DNA of 64,000 bases from Sphingomonas sp. R-74633 (GTDB lineage: Bacteria; Pseudomonadota; Alphaproteobacteria; Sphingomonadales; Sphingomonadaceae): assembly GCF_013416555.1 (NCBI RefSeq), contig NZ_JACCFG010000002.1, positions 682,001 to 746,000 on the forward strand, written 5' to 3'. The translations under genes and the position numbers were made by a program. Numbering within the stretch: position 1 is the stretch's first letter; each line of letters opens with the position of its first letter. Positions 41,019 to 50,410 of this stretch are shown piece after piece. The notes beneath the pieces were generated by a model. The model was not told the DNA's origin, searched no databases, and saw only the letters and a program-made list of their open reading frames with translations.

Positions 41019-41265
41019 CTGGCTGGTTTGCCGCGGTGGATCTCCTTTGCCCGGTCAATGGAGAGGGCTGTGAGGACTTAAGGGTAGCGGCAGGGAGGGG
41101 TAGCAGGGGATGGCGAGATAAAAGCACCGCCGTCTGCGGGGGTGCATGTGGTTGTTCTGATTGCCGAAATAGCGCCGTCGCCGTCATGCCCCTGCCGTCG
41201 CCTCCCCGATTTTATCTTGGAAAATCAACACTCGAAGCGCTGGCAGCCTCGCCGGGAGCACCATC
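41019..41265. other. Candidate oriT region upstream of the relaxase gene
   Basis: A 247-base non-coding gap in an otherwise packed operon, immediately before the relaxase gene, where origins of transfer usually lie. It holds AGATAAAA (41116-41123) with TTTTATCT (41210-41217), an imperfect inverted repeat around GCACC...GGTGC (41124-41145), and runs of purines (GGCAGGGAGGGG). I cannot identify a nick site, so oriT is inferred from place and symmetry only. Confidence 0.4.
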
Positions 41266-43005
41266 GTGACCGACGAGGACGATTTTCGCATCAAGCCCGG
41301 AAAGGGACGAAGCCGGGGTTCCGGCAGCGTCAAACCGCTGAGCCTGGCCGCGCAGGTCAAACGTTCGGCCGCCCGCGCCGGCTTCGCACGGCGCGGGGCG
41401 CGCCGCGGAGGCGGTACCGGGCGGCTCGGTCGCGGCCGCGTCGCCGCGCTCGCGGGCCGGCGTTCGGCCATGTCGCGCCGGGTGGTGATCAAGGCACGGG
41501 TCGTCCGCCATTCGGGGCCACGCTTCACATCGGCGCCGCTTGGCCGGCATGTCGCCTATCTCGAGCGCGACGGCGTGACCCGCGACGGCCGTGACGCCTC
41601 GATGTTCGACGCGCGGTCCGATCAGGCAAGCGGCGACGCATTCGCCGGGCGCTGCGCCGACGATCGCCATCATTTCCGCTTCATCGTCTCGCCTGAAGAC
41701 GGCGGCCAGCTTGCCGATCTGAAAGCGTTCACCCGTGAGCTGATGGACGACATGTCCAAGGATCTGGGCACGCGGCTCGACTGGGTCGCGGTCGACCATT
41801 GGAACACCGACAATCCGCACGTCCATATCCTGGTCCGCGGGGTCGCCGACGACGGCGCCGATCTCGTGATCGACCGCGACTATATTTCGCATGGCATGCG
41901 CAATCGCGCCGAGGCCCGGGCGACGCTCGAGCTTGGGCCGCGCAGCGCGCGCGAGATCGACCAGGCGCTGGGGCGAGAAGTCGAATCGGATCGATGGACC
42001 AGCCTCGACCGGGGATTGCGCGCGCGAGTAAGTGAGGATGGGATCATCGATCTGCGGCCCGAAGCAGGAGCCACCCCCGACCGCCGCAATCTGCTTCTGA
42101 TCGGGCGGGCGCAGAAGCTCGAGCGGCTGGGTGTCGCCACGCCGGCAGGCCCCGCGCGCTGGATCCTCAAGCCCGATGTCGAAGCGCGGCTCCGCGAACT
42201 CGGCGATCGCGGCGACATCATCAAGACGATGCACCGCGCGATGCGTGATGCCGGGCGCGCCATCAATGAAAGTCGCCTCGCAATCCACCCGCCTGGCGAA
42301 GTCGCGCCGGTGATCGGCAGGCTGGTCGCTCGCGGGCATCAGGACGAGCTTGCCGGCACCGCTTATGCGATCGTCGACGGGATCGATGGCCGTCACCACC
42401 ATCTGCGCCTTCGCGATCTGGAGTTCACGAGCGATGCCGCCCCGGGCGCGATCGTTGAACTGCGCACCTGGCAGGACCGGGGCGGCACGACCCGCAGCGC
42501 GCTTGCTGTGCGCAGCGATCTGCCGATCGGCCAGCAGGTCACGGCGCTTGGGGCGACCTGGCTCGATCGCCAGTTGCTCGCCCGCGACTTCGCGCCTGGC
42601 AATCAGGGCTTTGGCGCCGAGGTCAGAGACGCGATGGCGGCGCGCGAGGAGCATTTGATCGCGGAGGGTCTGGCATCCCGGCGCGGCGGCCGCGCCGCCC
42701 TTGCACCTAACCTTATCGAGACGCTCCGCGCTGCCGACCTGCGCGAGGCGGCGGCACGGATCGCGCAGCGCACCGGACTGACGCCCTATGAGCCCAGGCC
42801 GGGATCGACGATCGCCGGCACCTATCGCGAGCGCGTGACGCTCGCATCCGGCCGCTTCGCGATGATCGACGATGGTCTCGGCTTCCAGCTCGTGCCTTGG
42901 CGCCCCGCGCTCGACCGCCAGCTTGGGGCAAGCGTGACCGGCACCATGGCCGCAGGTGGCGGCATCGACTGGACCATCGGCCGCAGCCGCGGCCTCGGCA
43001 TTTAG
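41266..43005 (+). CDS. VirD2-like relaxase with DUF3363
   Basis: A 579-residue relaxase that would nick oriT and lead the strand into the recipient. The basic N-terminus is followed by HVAYLERDG with a candidate catalytic Tyr (~98), then the metal-binding histidine motif NPHVHILVRG (~183-192) with HHFRFIVSPED before it. The C-terminal half is the DUF3363 region (DIIKTMHRAMRDAGRAI; LGFQLVPWRPAL at the end). GTG 41266 starts the frame with no earlier coding. TraG follows 11 bases on. A possible oriT lies in the gap before it. Confidence 0.88.
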   Translation: MTDEDDFRIKPGKGRSRGSGSVKPLSLAAQVKRSAARAGFARRGARRGGGTGRLGRGRVAALAGRRSAMSRRVVIKARVVRHSGPRFTSAPLGRHVAYLERDGVTRDGRDASMFDARSDQASGDAFAGRCADDRHHFRFIVSPEDGGQLADLKAFTRELMDDMSKDLGTRLDWVAVDHWNTDNPHVHILVRGVADDGADLVIDRDYISHGMRNRAEARATLELGPRSAREIDQALGREVESDRWTSLDRGLRARVSEDGIIDLRPEAGATPDRRNLLLIGRAQKLERLGVATPAGPARWILKPDVEARLRELGDRGDIIKTMHRAMRDAGRAINESRLAIHPPGEVAPVIGRLVARGHQDELAGTAYAIVDGIDGRHHHLRLRDLEFTSDAAPGAIVELRTWQDRGGTTRSALAVRSDLPIGQQVTALGATWLDRQLLARDFAPGNQGFGAEVRDAMAAREEHLIAEGLASRRGGRAALAPNLIETLRAADLREAAARIAQRTGLTPYEPRPGSTIAGTYRERVTLASGRFAMIDDGLGFQLVPWRPALDRQLGASVTGTMAAGGGIDWTIGRSRGLGI

Positions 43006-43016
43006 GAGACCGGCAA

Positions 43017-44990
43017 GTGCAATCGACCAAGATCCTCTGGGGCCAGGTGATCATCGTTCTGCTGATCGTGACCGGCGCGGTGTGGGGCGCGACGCAATGG
43101 ACCGCCGATGCGCTCGGATATCAGGCGGCGCTTGGCCCGCCCTGGTTCTGGCTGGCGGACTATCCGGTCTACCCGCCGCCTGCGTTCTTCTGGTGGTGGT
43201 TCAGCTACGACGCTTATGCGCCCGCCATCTTCGTGACGGGTGCCTATATCGCTGCGTCGGGTGGGGTCGCGGCGGTGGTCGTGGCGATCGCAATGTCGGT
43301 GTGGCGCGCGCGCGAGCTCAAGGTCGCCCAAACTTACGGCTCGGCGCGCTGGGCGACGACACGCGAGGTCGAACAAGCCGGCCTGCTCGGCGATGACGGC
43401 GTCGTGCTCGGCCGGCTCGACAGCGACTATCTTCGCCATGACGGGCCCGAACACGTGCTGTGCTTCGCGCCGACAAGGTCGGGCAAGGGCGTCGGCCTCG
43501 TCATCCCGTCGCTGCTGACCTGGGCCGGCTCGGCGATCGTCCATGACATCAAGGGCGAGAACTGGACGTTGACCGCGGGCTTTCGTGCACGGGTCGGCAA
43601 GGTGCTGCTGTTCGATCCGACCAACCCGGCCTCCGCCGCCTACAACCCGTTGCTCGAGGTGCGGAAAGGCGAATGGGAAGTCCGCGACGTTCAGAATGTC
43701 GCCGATGTGCTGGTGGATCCCGAAGGCTCGCTCGAGCGGCGAAACCATTGGGAAAAGACCAGTCACGCGCTGCTGGTGGGCGCCATCCTCCACGTCCTCT
43801 ATGCCGAGCCCGACAAGACGCTTGCGGGAGTCGCGGCATTCCTCTCCGATCCTGGGCGCACGATCGAGGCGACGCTCGACGCGATGATGGCGACCCGGCA
43901 TCTGGGCGAAGCCGGCGTGCACCCGGTGGTGGCATCCGCCGCGCGCGAGCTCCTCAACAAGTCCGAGAATGAGCGGTCGGGCGTGCTCTCGACCGCCATG
44001 TCGTTCTTGGGACTCTACCGCGATCCAATCATCGCGCGTGTCACCAGCAAATCCGAGTGGCGGATTGCCGATTTGGTCGAGGCCGACCGACCGGCCACGC
44101 TTTACCTGGTGGTACCGCCGTCGGACATCAGCCGCACCAAGCCGCTGATCCGTCTGCTGCTCAACCAGATCGGCAGGCGGCTGACCGAGGAACTGACGCC
44201 CAGCGCGAAGCGGCCCAAGGTGCTGTTGATGCTCGACGAGTTTCCGGCCCTGGGCCGGCTGGATTTCTTCGAGTCCGCGCTCGCCTTCATGGCCGGCTAC
44301 GGGCTGAAAGCGTTCCTGATCGCCCAGTCGCTCAACCAGATCGAAAAGGCGTACGGACCCAACAACGCGATCCTCGACAATTGCCATGTCAGGGTAAGCT
44401 TTGCGACCAACGATGAGCGGACGGCGAAGCGGATCTCGGACGCGCTCGGCACGGCCACCGAGATGCGCGCGATGAAGAACTATGCGGGCCACCGGCTGTC
44501 ACCCTGGCTCGGCCACCTGATGGTATCTCGCACCGAAACCGCGCGTGCGTTGCTCACCCCGGGCGAAGTCATGCAGCTGCCGCCCGATGACGAGATCGTG
44601 ATGGTGGCAGGCATTCACCCGATCCGGGCGCTGAAGGTTCGATACTATACCGACCGCCGCCTGACCGCGCGGATTATGAACCCGCCAACGCCGGCCACGG
44701 CGCGCGGGTCGTGCGTGAGTGACTGGACCCTCCTGCCGGTCCCCGGACAGATTCGTTCTGCCCTTGACACGCAGGAAGGGGCGGACGACCAGGCCAATGG
44801 CGGCATCCGCCGCGAGCCCGAGCTGCCCGTGGAACAGGAGATCGTTCCGCCGCCGCCTGCGCCGCCCGGCGAGTTCGAATTCGATGATGGCACCAGCGAA
44901 GACGCGGTGGTCACGCGACGGCTCAACGACCGAATGCGCGGAAATGCCCGTCAGGCCTCGCTGGATCCGAAAGATGGGATCGACCTATGA
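43017..44990 (+). CDS. traG: TraG/VirD4-family coupling protein
   Basis: A 657-residue hexameric ATPase that brings the relaxase-DNA complex to the type IV channel. Two or three N-terminal membrane segments (ILWGQVIIVLLIVTGAVWG; GGVAAVVVAIAMSVW) precede Walker A in APTRSGKGVGLVIPSLL (~151) and Walker B in VLLMLDEFPALGRLDF (~401). The Pro/Glu-rich tail may bind substrate. GTG 43017 follows TAGGAGAC; the open frame before it lies in the relaxase gene. Its stop overlaps the RHH gene (ATGA). Confidence 0.93.
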   Translation: MQSTKILWGQVIIVLLIVTGAVWGATQWTADALGYQAALGPPWFWLADYPVYPPPAFFWWWFSYDAYAPAIFVTGAYIAASGGVAAVVVAIAMSVWRARELKVAQTYGSARWATTREVEQAGLLGDDGVVLGRLDSDYLRHDGPEHVLCFAPTRSGKGVGLVIPSLLTWAGSAIVHDIKGENWTLTAGFRARVGKVLLFDPTNPASAAYNPLLEVRKGEWEVRDVQNVADVLVDPEGSLERRNHWEKTSHALLVGAILHVLYAEPDKTLAGVAAFLSDPGRTIEATLDAMMATRHLGEAGVHPVVASAARELLNKSENERSGVLSTAMSFLGLYRDPIIARVTSKSEWRIADLVEADRPATLYLVVPPSDISRTKPLIRLLLNQIGRRLTEELTPSAKRPKVLLMLDEFPALGRLDFFESALAFMAGYGLKAFLIAQSLNQIEKAYGPNNAILDNCHVRVSFATNDERTAKRISDALGTATEMRAMKNYAGHRLSPWLGHLMVSRTETARALLTPGEVMQLPPDDEIVMVAGIHPIRALKVRYYTDRRLTARIMNPPTPATARGSCVSDWTLLPVPGQIRSALDTQEGADDQANGGIRREPELPVEQEIVPPPPAPPGEFEFDDGTSEDAVVTRRLNDRMRGNARQASLDPKDGIDL

Positions 44991-45418
44991 GCGGCTTACG
45001 GATCAAGCACACGTTCCGCCTGCCACCCGACTTGTCCGCGCAGCTCGCCGACTACGCCGCGCGGAAACGGGTGACCCAAGCGCTGGTGATGGAGACAGCG
45101 CTCTCATCATTTCTATCCGGCGACAGTGGCGAACATCTCGAGGCCGTGCTCAGTCGCAGGCTCGACCGGCTGTCGCGCCAGGCGGATCGGCTCGCATGGC
45201 ATGTCGAGCTCAGCAATGAGACGTTGGCTCTGTTCGTGCGGTTCTGGCTGGTGAACAATCCGCCACTTCCGGACACCGCTCTCGCCGCCGCGCAGGCGAT
45301 GGGGAAGGAGCGCTGGGAGCGGTTCATCGAAACACTCAATCGCCGGATGGAGTTCGGACCGCGGCTGAAGAATGAGATTTCGCAAGACATCGAACCGTCC
45401 GAACCCGGCGAGCATTGA
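44987..45418 (+). CDS. CopG-like ribbon-helix-helix protein of the transfer operon
   Basis: A 143-residue protein. Residues ~1-45 form a ribbon-helix-helix (LRIKHTFRLPPDLSAQLADYAARK then VTQALVMETAL); the remainder is helical (AVLSRRLDRLSRQADRLAW; WERFIETLNRRMEFG). Its constant place between traG and trbB in such clusters suggests a repressor of trb transcription or a relaxosome accessory factor. Overlaps traG by four bases. Downstream, an opposite-strand gene interrupts the operon. Confidence 0.82.
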   Translation: MSGLRIKHTFRLPPDLSAQLADYAARKRVTQALVMETALSSFLSGDSGEHLEAVLSRRLDRLSRQADRLAWHVELSNETLALFVRFWLVNNPPLPDTALAAAQAMGKERWERFIETLNRRMEFGPRLKNEISQDIEPSEPGEH

Positions 45419-45428
45419 CCCGCTACTG

Positions 45429-46067
45429 TTAGCCCTCGGCCAGTCGGTCGTCGATCGCGCGCAGCCGCTTTCGAAGGAGCGCAATTTCCTGCTTTCGTTC
45501 ATCATCCATCGCGCTCAATGCTCGGCGCAGTAATGTCATCAACTCTGGTGTAGCGGATTGAGCCGCGACTGCGTCCTCTTCGAGTTTCGCAATATCGCCC
45601 TCATCGAGCCCATGTTCTTCCGGATCCACGGTCACAGGCGCGCTGATCGCATACAGGGTGCTGATGAGGCGCTCTGCAGCGGCCCCGAGCTCTTCTTTCC
45701 GTTTCTCGAGTGAGGCGATATCGAGGCGCGTCGCAGCCATCTCCAAAAATGTAGTTCTGGCCACACCCAACGTCCCTGCCCAATTGTGGGATGACTCTGC
45801 CGAGATCTCAATTTCCTCGTCCTCATAAGGCTCAAGGTCGTTGGTAGCCTGATCAAGGAAGTTCCGGATCGGCGTCCCCATATGGTCGAGCGACCACTCG
45901 GCATCCCTAATTCTCGCAACCGCAGCATCGCGCACCATTGCATCGGTCTGGATTTCCATGCGGTTGAGTTGACGCCAAACGGGCCGCACCGCGATCCAGG
46001 CAGCGACCAGCGCGATGAAGCTGCCAATGAGGGTCTGCCATTCCCGCAAAAAATCGACCAAATCCAT
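45429..46067 (-). CDS. Hypothetical membrane-anchored protein inserted in the transfer operon
   Basis: A 212-residue protein with one N-terminal membrane segment (LREWQTLIGSFIALVAAWIAV) and a long cytoplasmic helical, acidic region (EPYEDEEIEISAES; EKRKEELGAAAERL; ERKQEIALLRKRL) likely to be coiled coil. Not recognised. ATG 46067 has GGAGG just upstream; an in-frame ATG at 46136 would add a second hydrophobic segment and is an alternative. It is the only minus-strand gene within 20 kb of transfer genes and is not part of known trb sets, so it looks like cargo. Confidence 0.62.
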   Translation of the reverse strand: MDLVDFLREWQTLIGSFIALVAAWIAVRPVWRQLNRMEIQTDAMVRDAAVARIRDAEWSLDHMGTPIRNFLDQATNDLEPYEDEEIEISAESSHNWAGTLGVARTTFLEMAATRLDIASLEKRKEELGAAAERLISTLYAISAPVTVDPEEHGLDEGDIAKLEEDAVAAQSATPELMTLLRRALSAMDDERKQEIALLRKRLRAIDDRLAEG

Positions 46068-46392
46068 TGTCCTCCAAATGATCGTCAACACCATCGCAAT
46101 CGCGATGACCAAGGCTTTCAATATCAAGACCAGCATCTGTAACCTGCTCGGTGGCGCCCAACCGTGGCGATGCCCGAGTCGGGCCGCAATGGATAGTGAC
46201 GCGGCCCGCATTCTCGTCTGGTAGGGCTGAAGCCGCCGCTAGCTTGGCGGGACGAAAGCGCCAAAGCTTTCTACTTCTACGCCACGCTACGATCAATTGA
46301 AGTAGTTGTTGTCAGACCCGTTTTTACTGCCTCCTTAGTCATCCCTGTCGCCGGAGCAGCTTCGCACCGGCCTGAAGCCAGGGTGTCGATCG
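46068..46392. other. Lower-GC intergenic region with divergent promoter signals
   Basis: The gap between the opposite-strand membrane-protein gene and trbB. It is visibly less GC-rich than its surroundings and contains the inverted repeat CTACTTC (46271-46277) and GAAGTAG (46299-46305). It most likely carries the trbB operon promoter, needed because the insert breaks the operon. If the membrane-protein gene starts at 46136 the gap is shorter. Confidence 0.5.
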
Positions 46393-47367
46393 GTGAACGC
46401 AACTCCAGTCCGTTCGGAAGCTTCGCGCCGCGGCGCGCGCATGCTGCGGACTGCGCTCGGCACCTCGATCGCCGCCTGGCTGGATGACCCCGAGATCGTT
46501 GAGGTGATGCTCAATCCCGATGGCCGCCTGTGGATCGATCGGCTTGGTGCCGGCCTGGCGGACACAGGGATGACCATCCCTGCGGCCGACGGCGAGCGGA
46601 TCATCCGTCTGGTCGCGCATCATGTCGGCACCGAGGTCCATGCCCGCTCGCCGCGCGTCTCGGCCGAGCTGCCGGAATCGGGGGAGCGTTTCGAAGGGCT
46701 GCTGCCGCCGGTCGTGACCGCACCTGCCTTTGCGATCCGCAAGCCGGCCGTCTCCGTGTTCACGCTCGACGACTATGTCGCGTCGGGCATCATCTCACCC
46801 GTGCAATGCGGGTCCCTCCGCGAAGCGGTGACGATGCGCGAGAATATCCTCGTCGCCGGCGGGACCGGCACTGGCAAGACCACGCTGACCAACGCGCTGC
46901 TCGCCGAGATCTCGCAGACCAGCGACCGCATCGTGCTGATCGAGGATACGCGCGAACTGCAATGCACCGCGCCCAATCTAGTCGCGATGCGGACCAAGGA
47001 AGGGGTGGCAACCCTCTCCGACCTGGTGCGCTCGTCGCTTCGCCTCCGGCCGGATCGGATTCCGATCGGCGAGGTGCGGGGCGCCGAAGCGCTCGACCTT
47101 CTCAAGGCGTGGGGCACCGGACATCCGGGCGGCTTCGGGACCATCCATGCCGGCACCGCGCTCGGCGCGTTGCGCCGGCTCGAGCAGCTGATCCAGGAAG
47201 CCGTCACCACCGTGCCGCGCCCGCTGATCGCCGAGACAATCGGCATGATCGCGGTGCTGGCCAGGGACGGCACCGGCCGGCGCCTCGCAGAACTCGCCCG
47301 CATCGAGGGTCTCGATGCCTCCGGCGAATACCGCCTTCGCTTCCTCACCAACGGAGAGTCCGAATGA
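46393..47367 (+). CDS. trbB: TrbB, VirB11-type traffic ATPase
   Basis: A 324-residue secretion ATPase of the type IV channel. Walker A is [15 protein letters not shown] (~155-169), the Asp box [11 protein letters not shown] and the His box [20 protein letters not shown] follow. First gene of the trb run; start GTG 46393. The stop overlaps trbC (ATGA). Cytoplasmic face of the inner membrane. Confidence 0.94.
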   Translation: MNATPVRSEASRRGARMLRTALGTSIAAWLDDPEIVEVMLNPDGRLWIDRLGAGLADTGMTIPAADGERIIRLVAHHVGTEVHARSPRVSAELPESGERFEGLLPPVVTAPAFAIRKPAVSVFTLDDYVASGIISPVQCGSLREAVTMRENILVAGGTGTGKTTLTNALLAEISQTSDRIVLIEDTRELQCTAPNLVAMRTKEGVATLSDLVRSSLRLRPDRIPIGEVRGAEALDLLKAWGTGHPGGFGTIHAGTALGALRRLEQLIQEAVTTVPRPLIAETIGMIAVLARDGTGRRLAELARIEGLDASGEYRLRFLTNGESE

Positions 47368-47693
47368 ACGTCTCGCTTTCCGCCGCCCGCACCCGCGGGG
47401 CGGCGCTCTACACCTGTGCCCTGGTCGCGCTTACCGCCGGCACGGCGCACGCATCGGGATCGTCGATGCCCTGGGAAAGTCCGCTCCAGTCGATCCTGGA
47501 GAGCATCGAAGGGCCCGTCGCCAAGATCATCGCGGTGATCATCATCATCGTGACGGGCCTGACGCTCGCATTCGGCGAGACCTCGGGCGGGTTCCGCCGG
47601 CTCATCCAGATCGTCTTCGGGCTGAGCATCGCATTTGCCGCCAGCTCCTTCTTCCTGAGCTTCTTCAGCTTCGGCGGCGGGGCGCTGATCTGA
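47364..47693 (+). CDS. trbC: TrbC, VirB2-like pilin precursor
   Basis: A 109-residue pilin subunit precursor. A signal peptide (ALYTCALVALTAGTAHA) is followed by two hydrophobic segments (AKIIAVIIIIVTGLTLAFG; LIQIVFGLSIAFAASSFFL). TraF is the likely maturation enzyme. Overlaps trbB and shares one base with trbD. Confidence 0.92.
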   Translation: MNVSLSAARTRGAALYTCALVALTAGTAHASGSSMPWESPLQSILESIEGPVAKIIAVIIIIVTGLTLAFGETSGGFRRLIQIVFGLSIAFAASSFFLSFFSFGGGALI

Positions 47694-47971
47694 TGGAAAG
47701 CCTCGATCCCGGCGCCGCCATTCCCGGCTATTTCGCGCCCGTCCACCGTGCGCTGACCGAGCAGATACTGCTCGGCGGCGCGCCGCGCTCGGTCGCCATC
47801 GTCAACGGCACGCTGGCCGGTGCGGTCGGGCTCGGCCTGCGCCTGTGGCTGGTCGGCCTGCTCATCTGGGCAGTCGGCCATGCCGCGGCCGTCTGGGCCG
47901 CGCGCCGGGATCCCCAGTTCCTCGAAGTCGGGCGGCGCCACATGCGTTATCCCGCCTTCCTGCGCGCGTGA
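47693..47971 (+). CDS. trbD: TrbD, VirB3-like membrane protein
   Basis: A 92-residue inner-membrane protein. PGYFAPVHRALTEQILLGGAPR at the start is the TrbD signature, followed by one hydrophobic hairpin (GLGLRLWLVGLLIWAVGHAAAV). It works with TrbE in pilus assembly. ATG 47693 overlaps the trbC stop (TGATG). Confidence 0.93.
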   Translation: MESLDPGAAIPGYFAPVHRALTEQILLGGAPRSVAIVNGTLAGAVGLGLRLWLVGLLIWAVGHAAAVWAARRDPQFLEVGRRHMRYPAFLRA

Positions 47972-47978
47972 GGCGGCC

Positions 47979-50405
47979 ATGATGTCCCTCCGCGAATATC
48001 GCGCACGCGGCTCGACGCTCGCCGACTTCCTGCCCTGGGCTGCGCTGGTCGCTCCGGGTGTCGTCCTGAACAAGGACGGCTCGTTCCAGCGTACGGCCGC
48101 GATCCGCGGCCCCGACCTCGACTCCGCCACGCCGGCCGAACTGGTCGCGACCGCGGGCCGTCTCAACAGCGCACTTCGCCGGCTGGGTTCTGGCTGGGCG
48201 ATCTTCGTCGAGGCGCAGCGCGTGCCCGCCCAGGACTATCCCGAGAACGGGTTCCCCGACCCCGCGTCGGCCCTGGTCGAACGGGAGCGCCGTGAGCAGT
48301 TTGCCGAGGAAGGCGCGCATTTCGAAAGCGCCTATTTCCTGACGCTGCAATGGATGCCGCCAGCCGAAGACGCCGCGCGCGCCGAAGGCTGGCTGTATGA
48401 GGGGCGGTCGCGAAGCGGTGTCGACCCGAACGAGTTGCTTGCCAATTTCACCGATCGCAGCGCCCGCCTTCTGCAGCTGCTCGAGGGCTTCCTGCCCGAG
48501 GCGCACTGGCTCGATGACGGCGATACGCTCACCTATCTTCACTCGGCGATTTCCACCAAGCGCCAGCGCGTCCGTGTCCCCGAGACGCCGATGTACCTCG
48601 ATGCGATCCTCGCCGATGAGCCGCTGGTCGGTGGCCTCGAGCCACGGCTGGGCAGCCAGCATCTCCGGACGCTGACAGTTACCGGATTTCCGAGCGCCAC
48701 CTTCCCAGGGCTGCTCGACGACCTCAACCGGCTGGCGTTCCCGTACCGTTGGGTCACGCGCGCGATCACGCTCGACAAGACCGACGCGACAAAGCTGCTC
48801 GGCCGCATTCGGCGGCAGTGGTTCGCCAAGCGCAAGTCCATCGCTGCGATCCTGAAAGAGGTGATGACCAACGAGGCATCGGTGCTGGTCGACAGCGACG
48901 CCTCGAACAAGGCGGCGGATGCCGATCTCGCGCTGCAGGAACTCGGCGCCGATATGGTTGGGCAGGCATATGTCACCGCGACAATCAGCGTCTGGGACGC
49001 CGATCCCGGCCTCGCGGCCGAAAAACTGCGGCTGGTCGAGAAAGTCGTGCAGGGCCGCGACTTCACGGTGATCGCCGAAGGGATGAATGCGGTCGAGGCA
49101 TGGCTCGGCAGCCTGCCCGGCCATGTGTATGCCAACGTCCGGCAGCCCCCGATCTCCACCCTCAACCTGGCGCACATGGTGCCGCTGTCCGCCGTCTGGG
49201 CGGGGCCGGTGGCCGATGAGCATTTCGACGCGCCACCGCTCTTCTTCGCGCGGACCGAGGGCTCCACGCCGTTCCGCTTCTCCCTGCACGTCGGCGATGT
49301 CGGTCACACCCTGATCGTCGGCCCAACCGGCGCCGGCAAGTCTGTGCTGCTGGCGCTGATGGCGATGCAGTTTCGCCGCTACGAGAATGCGCAGATCTTC
49401 GCGTTCGACTTCGGCGGATCGATCCGTGCAGCTGCATTGGCGATGGGCGGCGACTGGCAGGACCTTGGGTCTGCGCCGCAGGATGAGAGCGGGCAAGGTG
49501 TCCGGCTGCAACCGCTGGCTCGGATAGACGAGCTGGCCGAGCGCAGCTGGGCCGCCGAGTGGCTGGCGGCAATCTTTGCCGCCGAGGGCGTGCCGCTAGA
49601 TCCCCAGGCCAAGGAGCATCTTTGGGCGGCGCTGAACTCGCTGGCATCCGCGCCGGTGCCCGAACGAACGCTCACCGGCCTCGCGGTGCTGCTCCAGTCG
49701 CAACAGCTCAAGCAGGCGCTAGGGCCCTATTGCGTCGGCGGACCGCATGGTCAGTTGCTCGATGCGGAGTCCGAACACCTCGGTGAGGCGCGGGTGCAGG
49801 CGTTCGAGACCGAGGGCCTGGTCGGGAGCGCCGCCGCTCCGGCAGTGCTCTCCTATCTGTTCCACCGCATCGAAGCGCATCTCGACGGCGCGCCGACGAT
49901 GATCATCATCGACGAAGGCTGGCTCGTTCTCGACAGCCCCGCCTTCGCCGCGCAGTTGCGAGAATGGCTCAAGACGCTACGCAAGAAGAATGCGAGCGTC
50001 GTGTTCGCGACCCAGAGCCTCGCGGATATCGAGACCTCGGCAATTGCGCCGGCGATCGTCGAGAGCTGCCCGACCCGGATATTTCTTCCGAACGAACGCG
50101 CGTTCGAGCCGCAGATCGCCGCCATCTACCGCCGGTTCGGGTTGAACGAGCGCCAGATCGAAATCCTCGCCCGGGCGACCCCCAAGCGCGACTATTACTG
50201 CCAGTCGCGCCGCGGCAATCGCCTGTTCGATCTTGGATTGGGCGAGGTCGCGCTCGCCTTCACGGCCGCTTCGTCGCGCACCGACCAGCGCCGCATCGCC
50301 GAACTTCTCGAAGCCCATGGCCGCGCCGGTTTCGCCGCCGCGTGGCTGCGCGCCCGCGGCCTCGATTGGGCCGCGGATCTTCTCCCTCTCACTGCCCAGG
50401 AGTGA
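47979..50405 (+). CDS. trbE: TrbE, VirB4-type ATPase
   Basis: An 808-residue VirB4-class ATPase, the largest energy module of the channel. Walker A is in LIVGPTGAGKSVLLALMA (~446-463) and Walker B in APTMIIIDEGWLVLD (~638-652). The N-terminal CagE/VirB4 domain begins LREYRARGSTLADFLPWAALV. Length is normal. ATG 47979 (or 47982) follows the trbD stop by seven bases; upstream in-frame sequence is inside trbD. Confidence 0.94.
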   Translation: MMSLREYRARGSTLADFLPWAALVAPGVVLNKDGSFQRTAAIRGPDLDSATPAELVATAGRLNSALRRLGSGWAIFVEAQRVPAQDYPENGFPDPASALVERERREQFAEEGAHFESAYFLTLQWMPPAEDAARAEGWLYEGRSRSGVDPNELLANFTDRSARLLQLLEGFLPEAHWLDDGDTLTYLHSAISTKRQRVRVPETPMYLDAILADEPLVGGLEPRLGSQHLRTLTVTGFPSATFPGLLDDLNRLAFPYRWVTRAITLDKTDATKLLGRIRRQWFAKRKSIAAILKEVMTNEASVLVDSDASNKAADADLALQELGADMVGQAYVTATISVWDADPGLAAEKLRLVEKVVQGRDFTVIAEGMNAVEAWLGSLPGHVYANVRQPPISTLNLAHMVPLSAVWAGPVADEHFDAPPLFFARTEGSTPFRFSLHVGDVGHTLIVGPTGAGKSVLLALMAMQFRRYENAQIFAFDFGGSIRAAALAMGGDWQDLGSAPQDESGQGVRLQPLARIDELAERSWAAEWLAAIFAAEGVPLDPQAKEHLWAALNSLASAPVPERTLTGLAVLLQSQQLKQALGPYCVGGPHGQLLDAESEHLGEARVQAFETEGLVGSAAAPAVLSYLFHRIEAHLDGAPTMIIIDEGWLVLDSPAFAAQLREWLKTLRKKNASVVFATQSLADIETSAIAPAIVESCPTRIFLPNERAFEPQIAAIYRRFGLNERQIEILARATPKRDYYCQSRRGNRLFDLGLGEVALAFTAASSRTDQRRIAELLEAHGRAGFAAAWLRARGLDWAADLLPLTAQE

Positions 50406-50410
50406 ATGTC

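Noticed and set aside
41015..41269. 84-codon open frame bridging the transglycosylase and relaxase genes
   Set aside because: It overlaps the candidate oriT, has poor composition (many Cys, Gly, Arg) and no relation to known transfer proteins.
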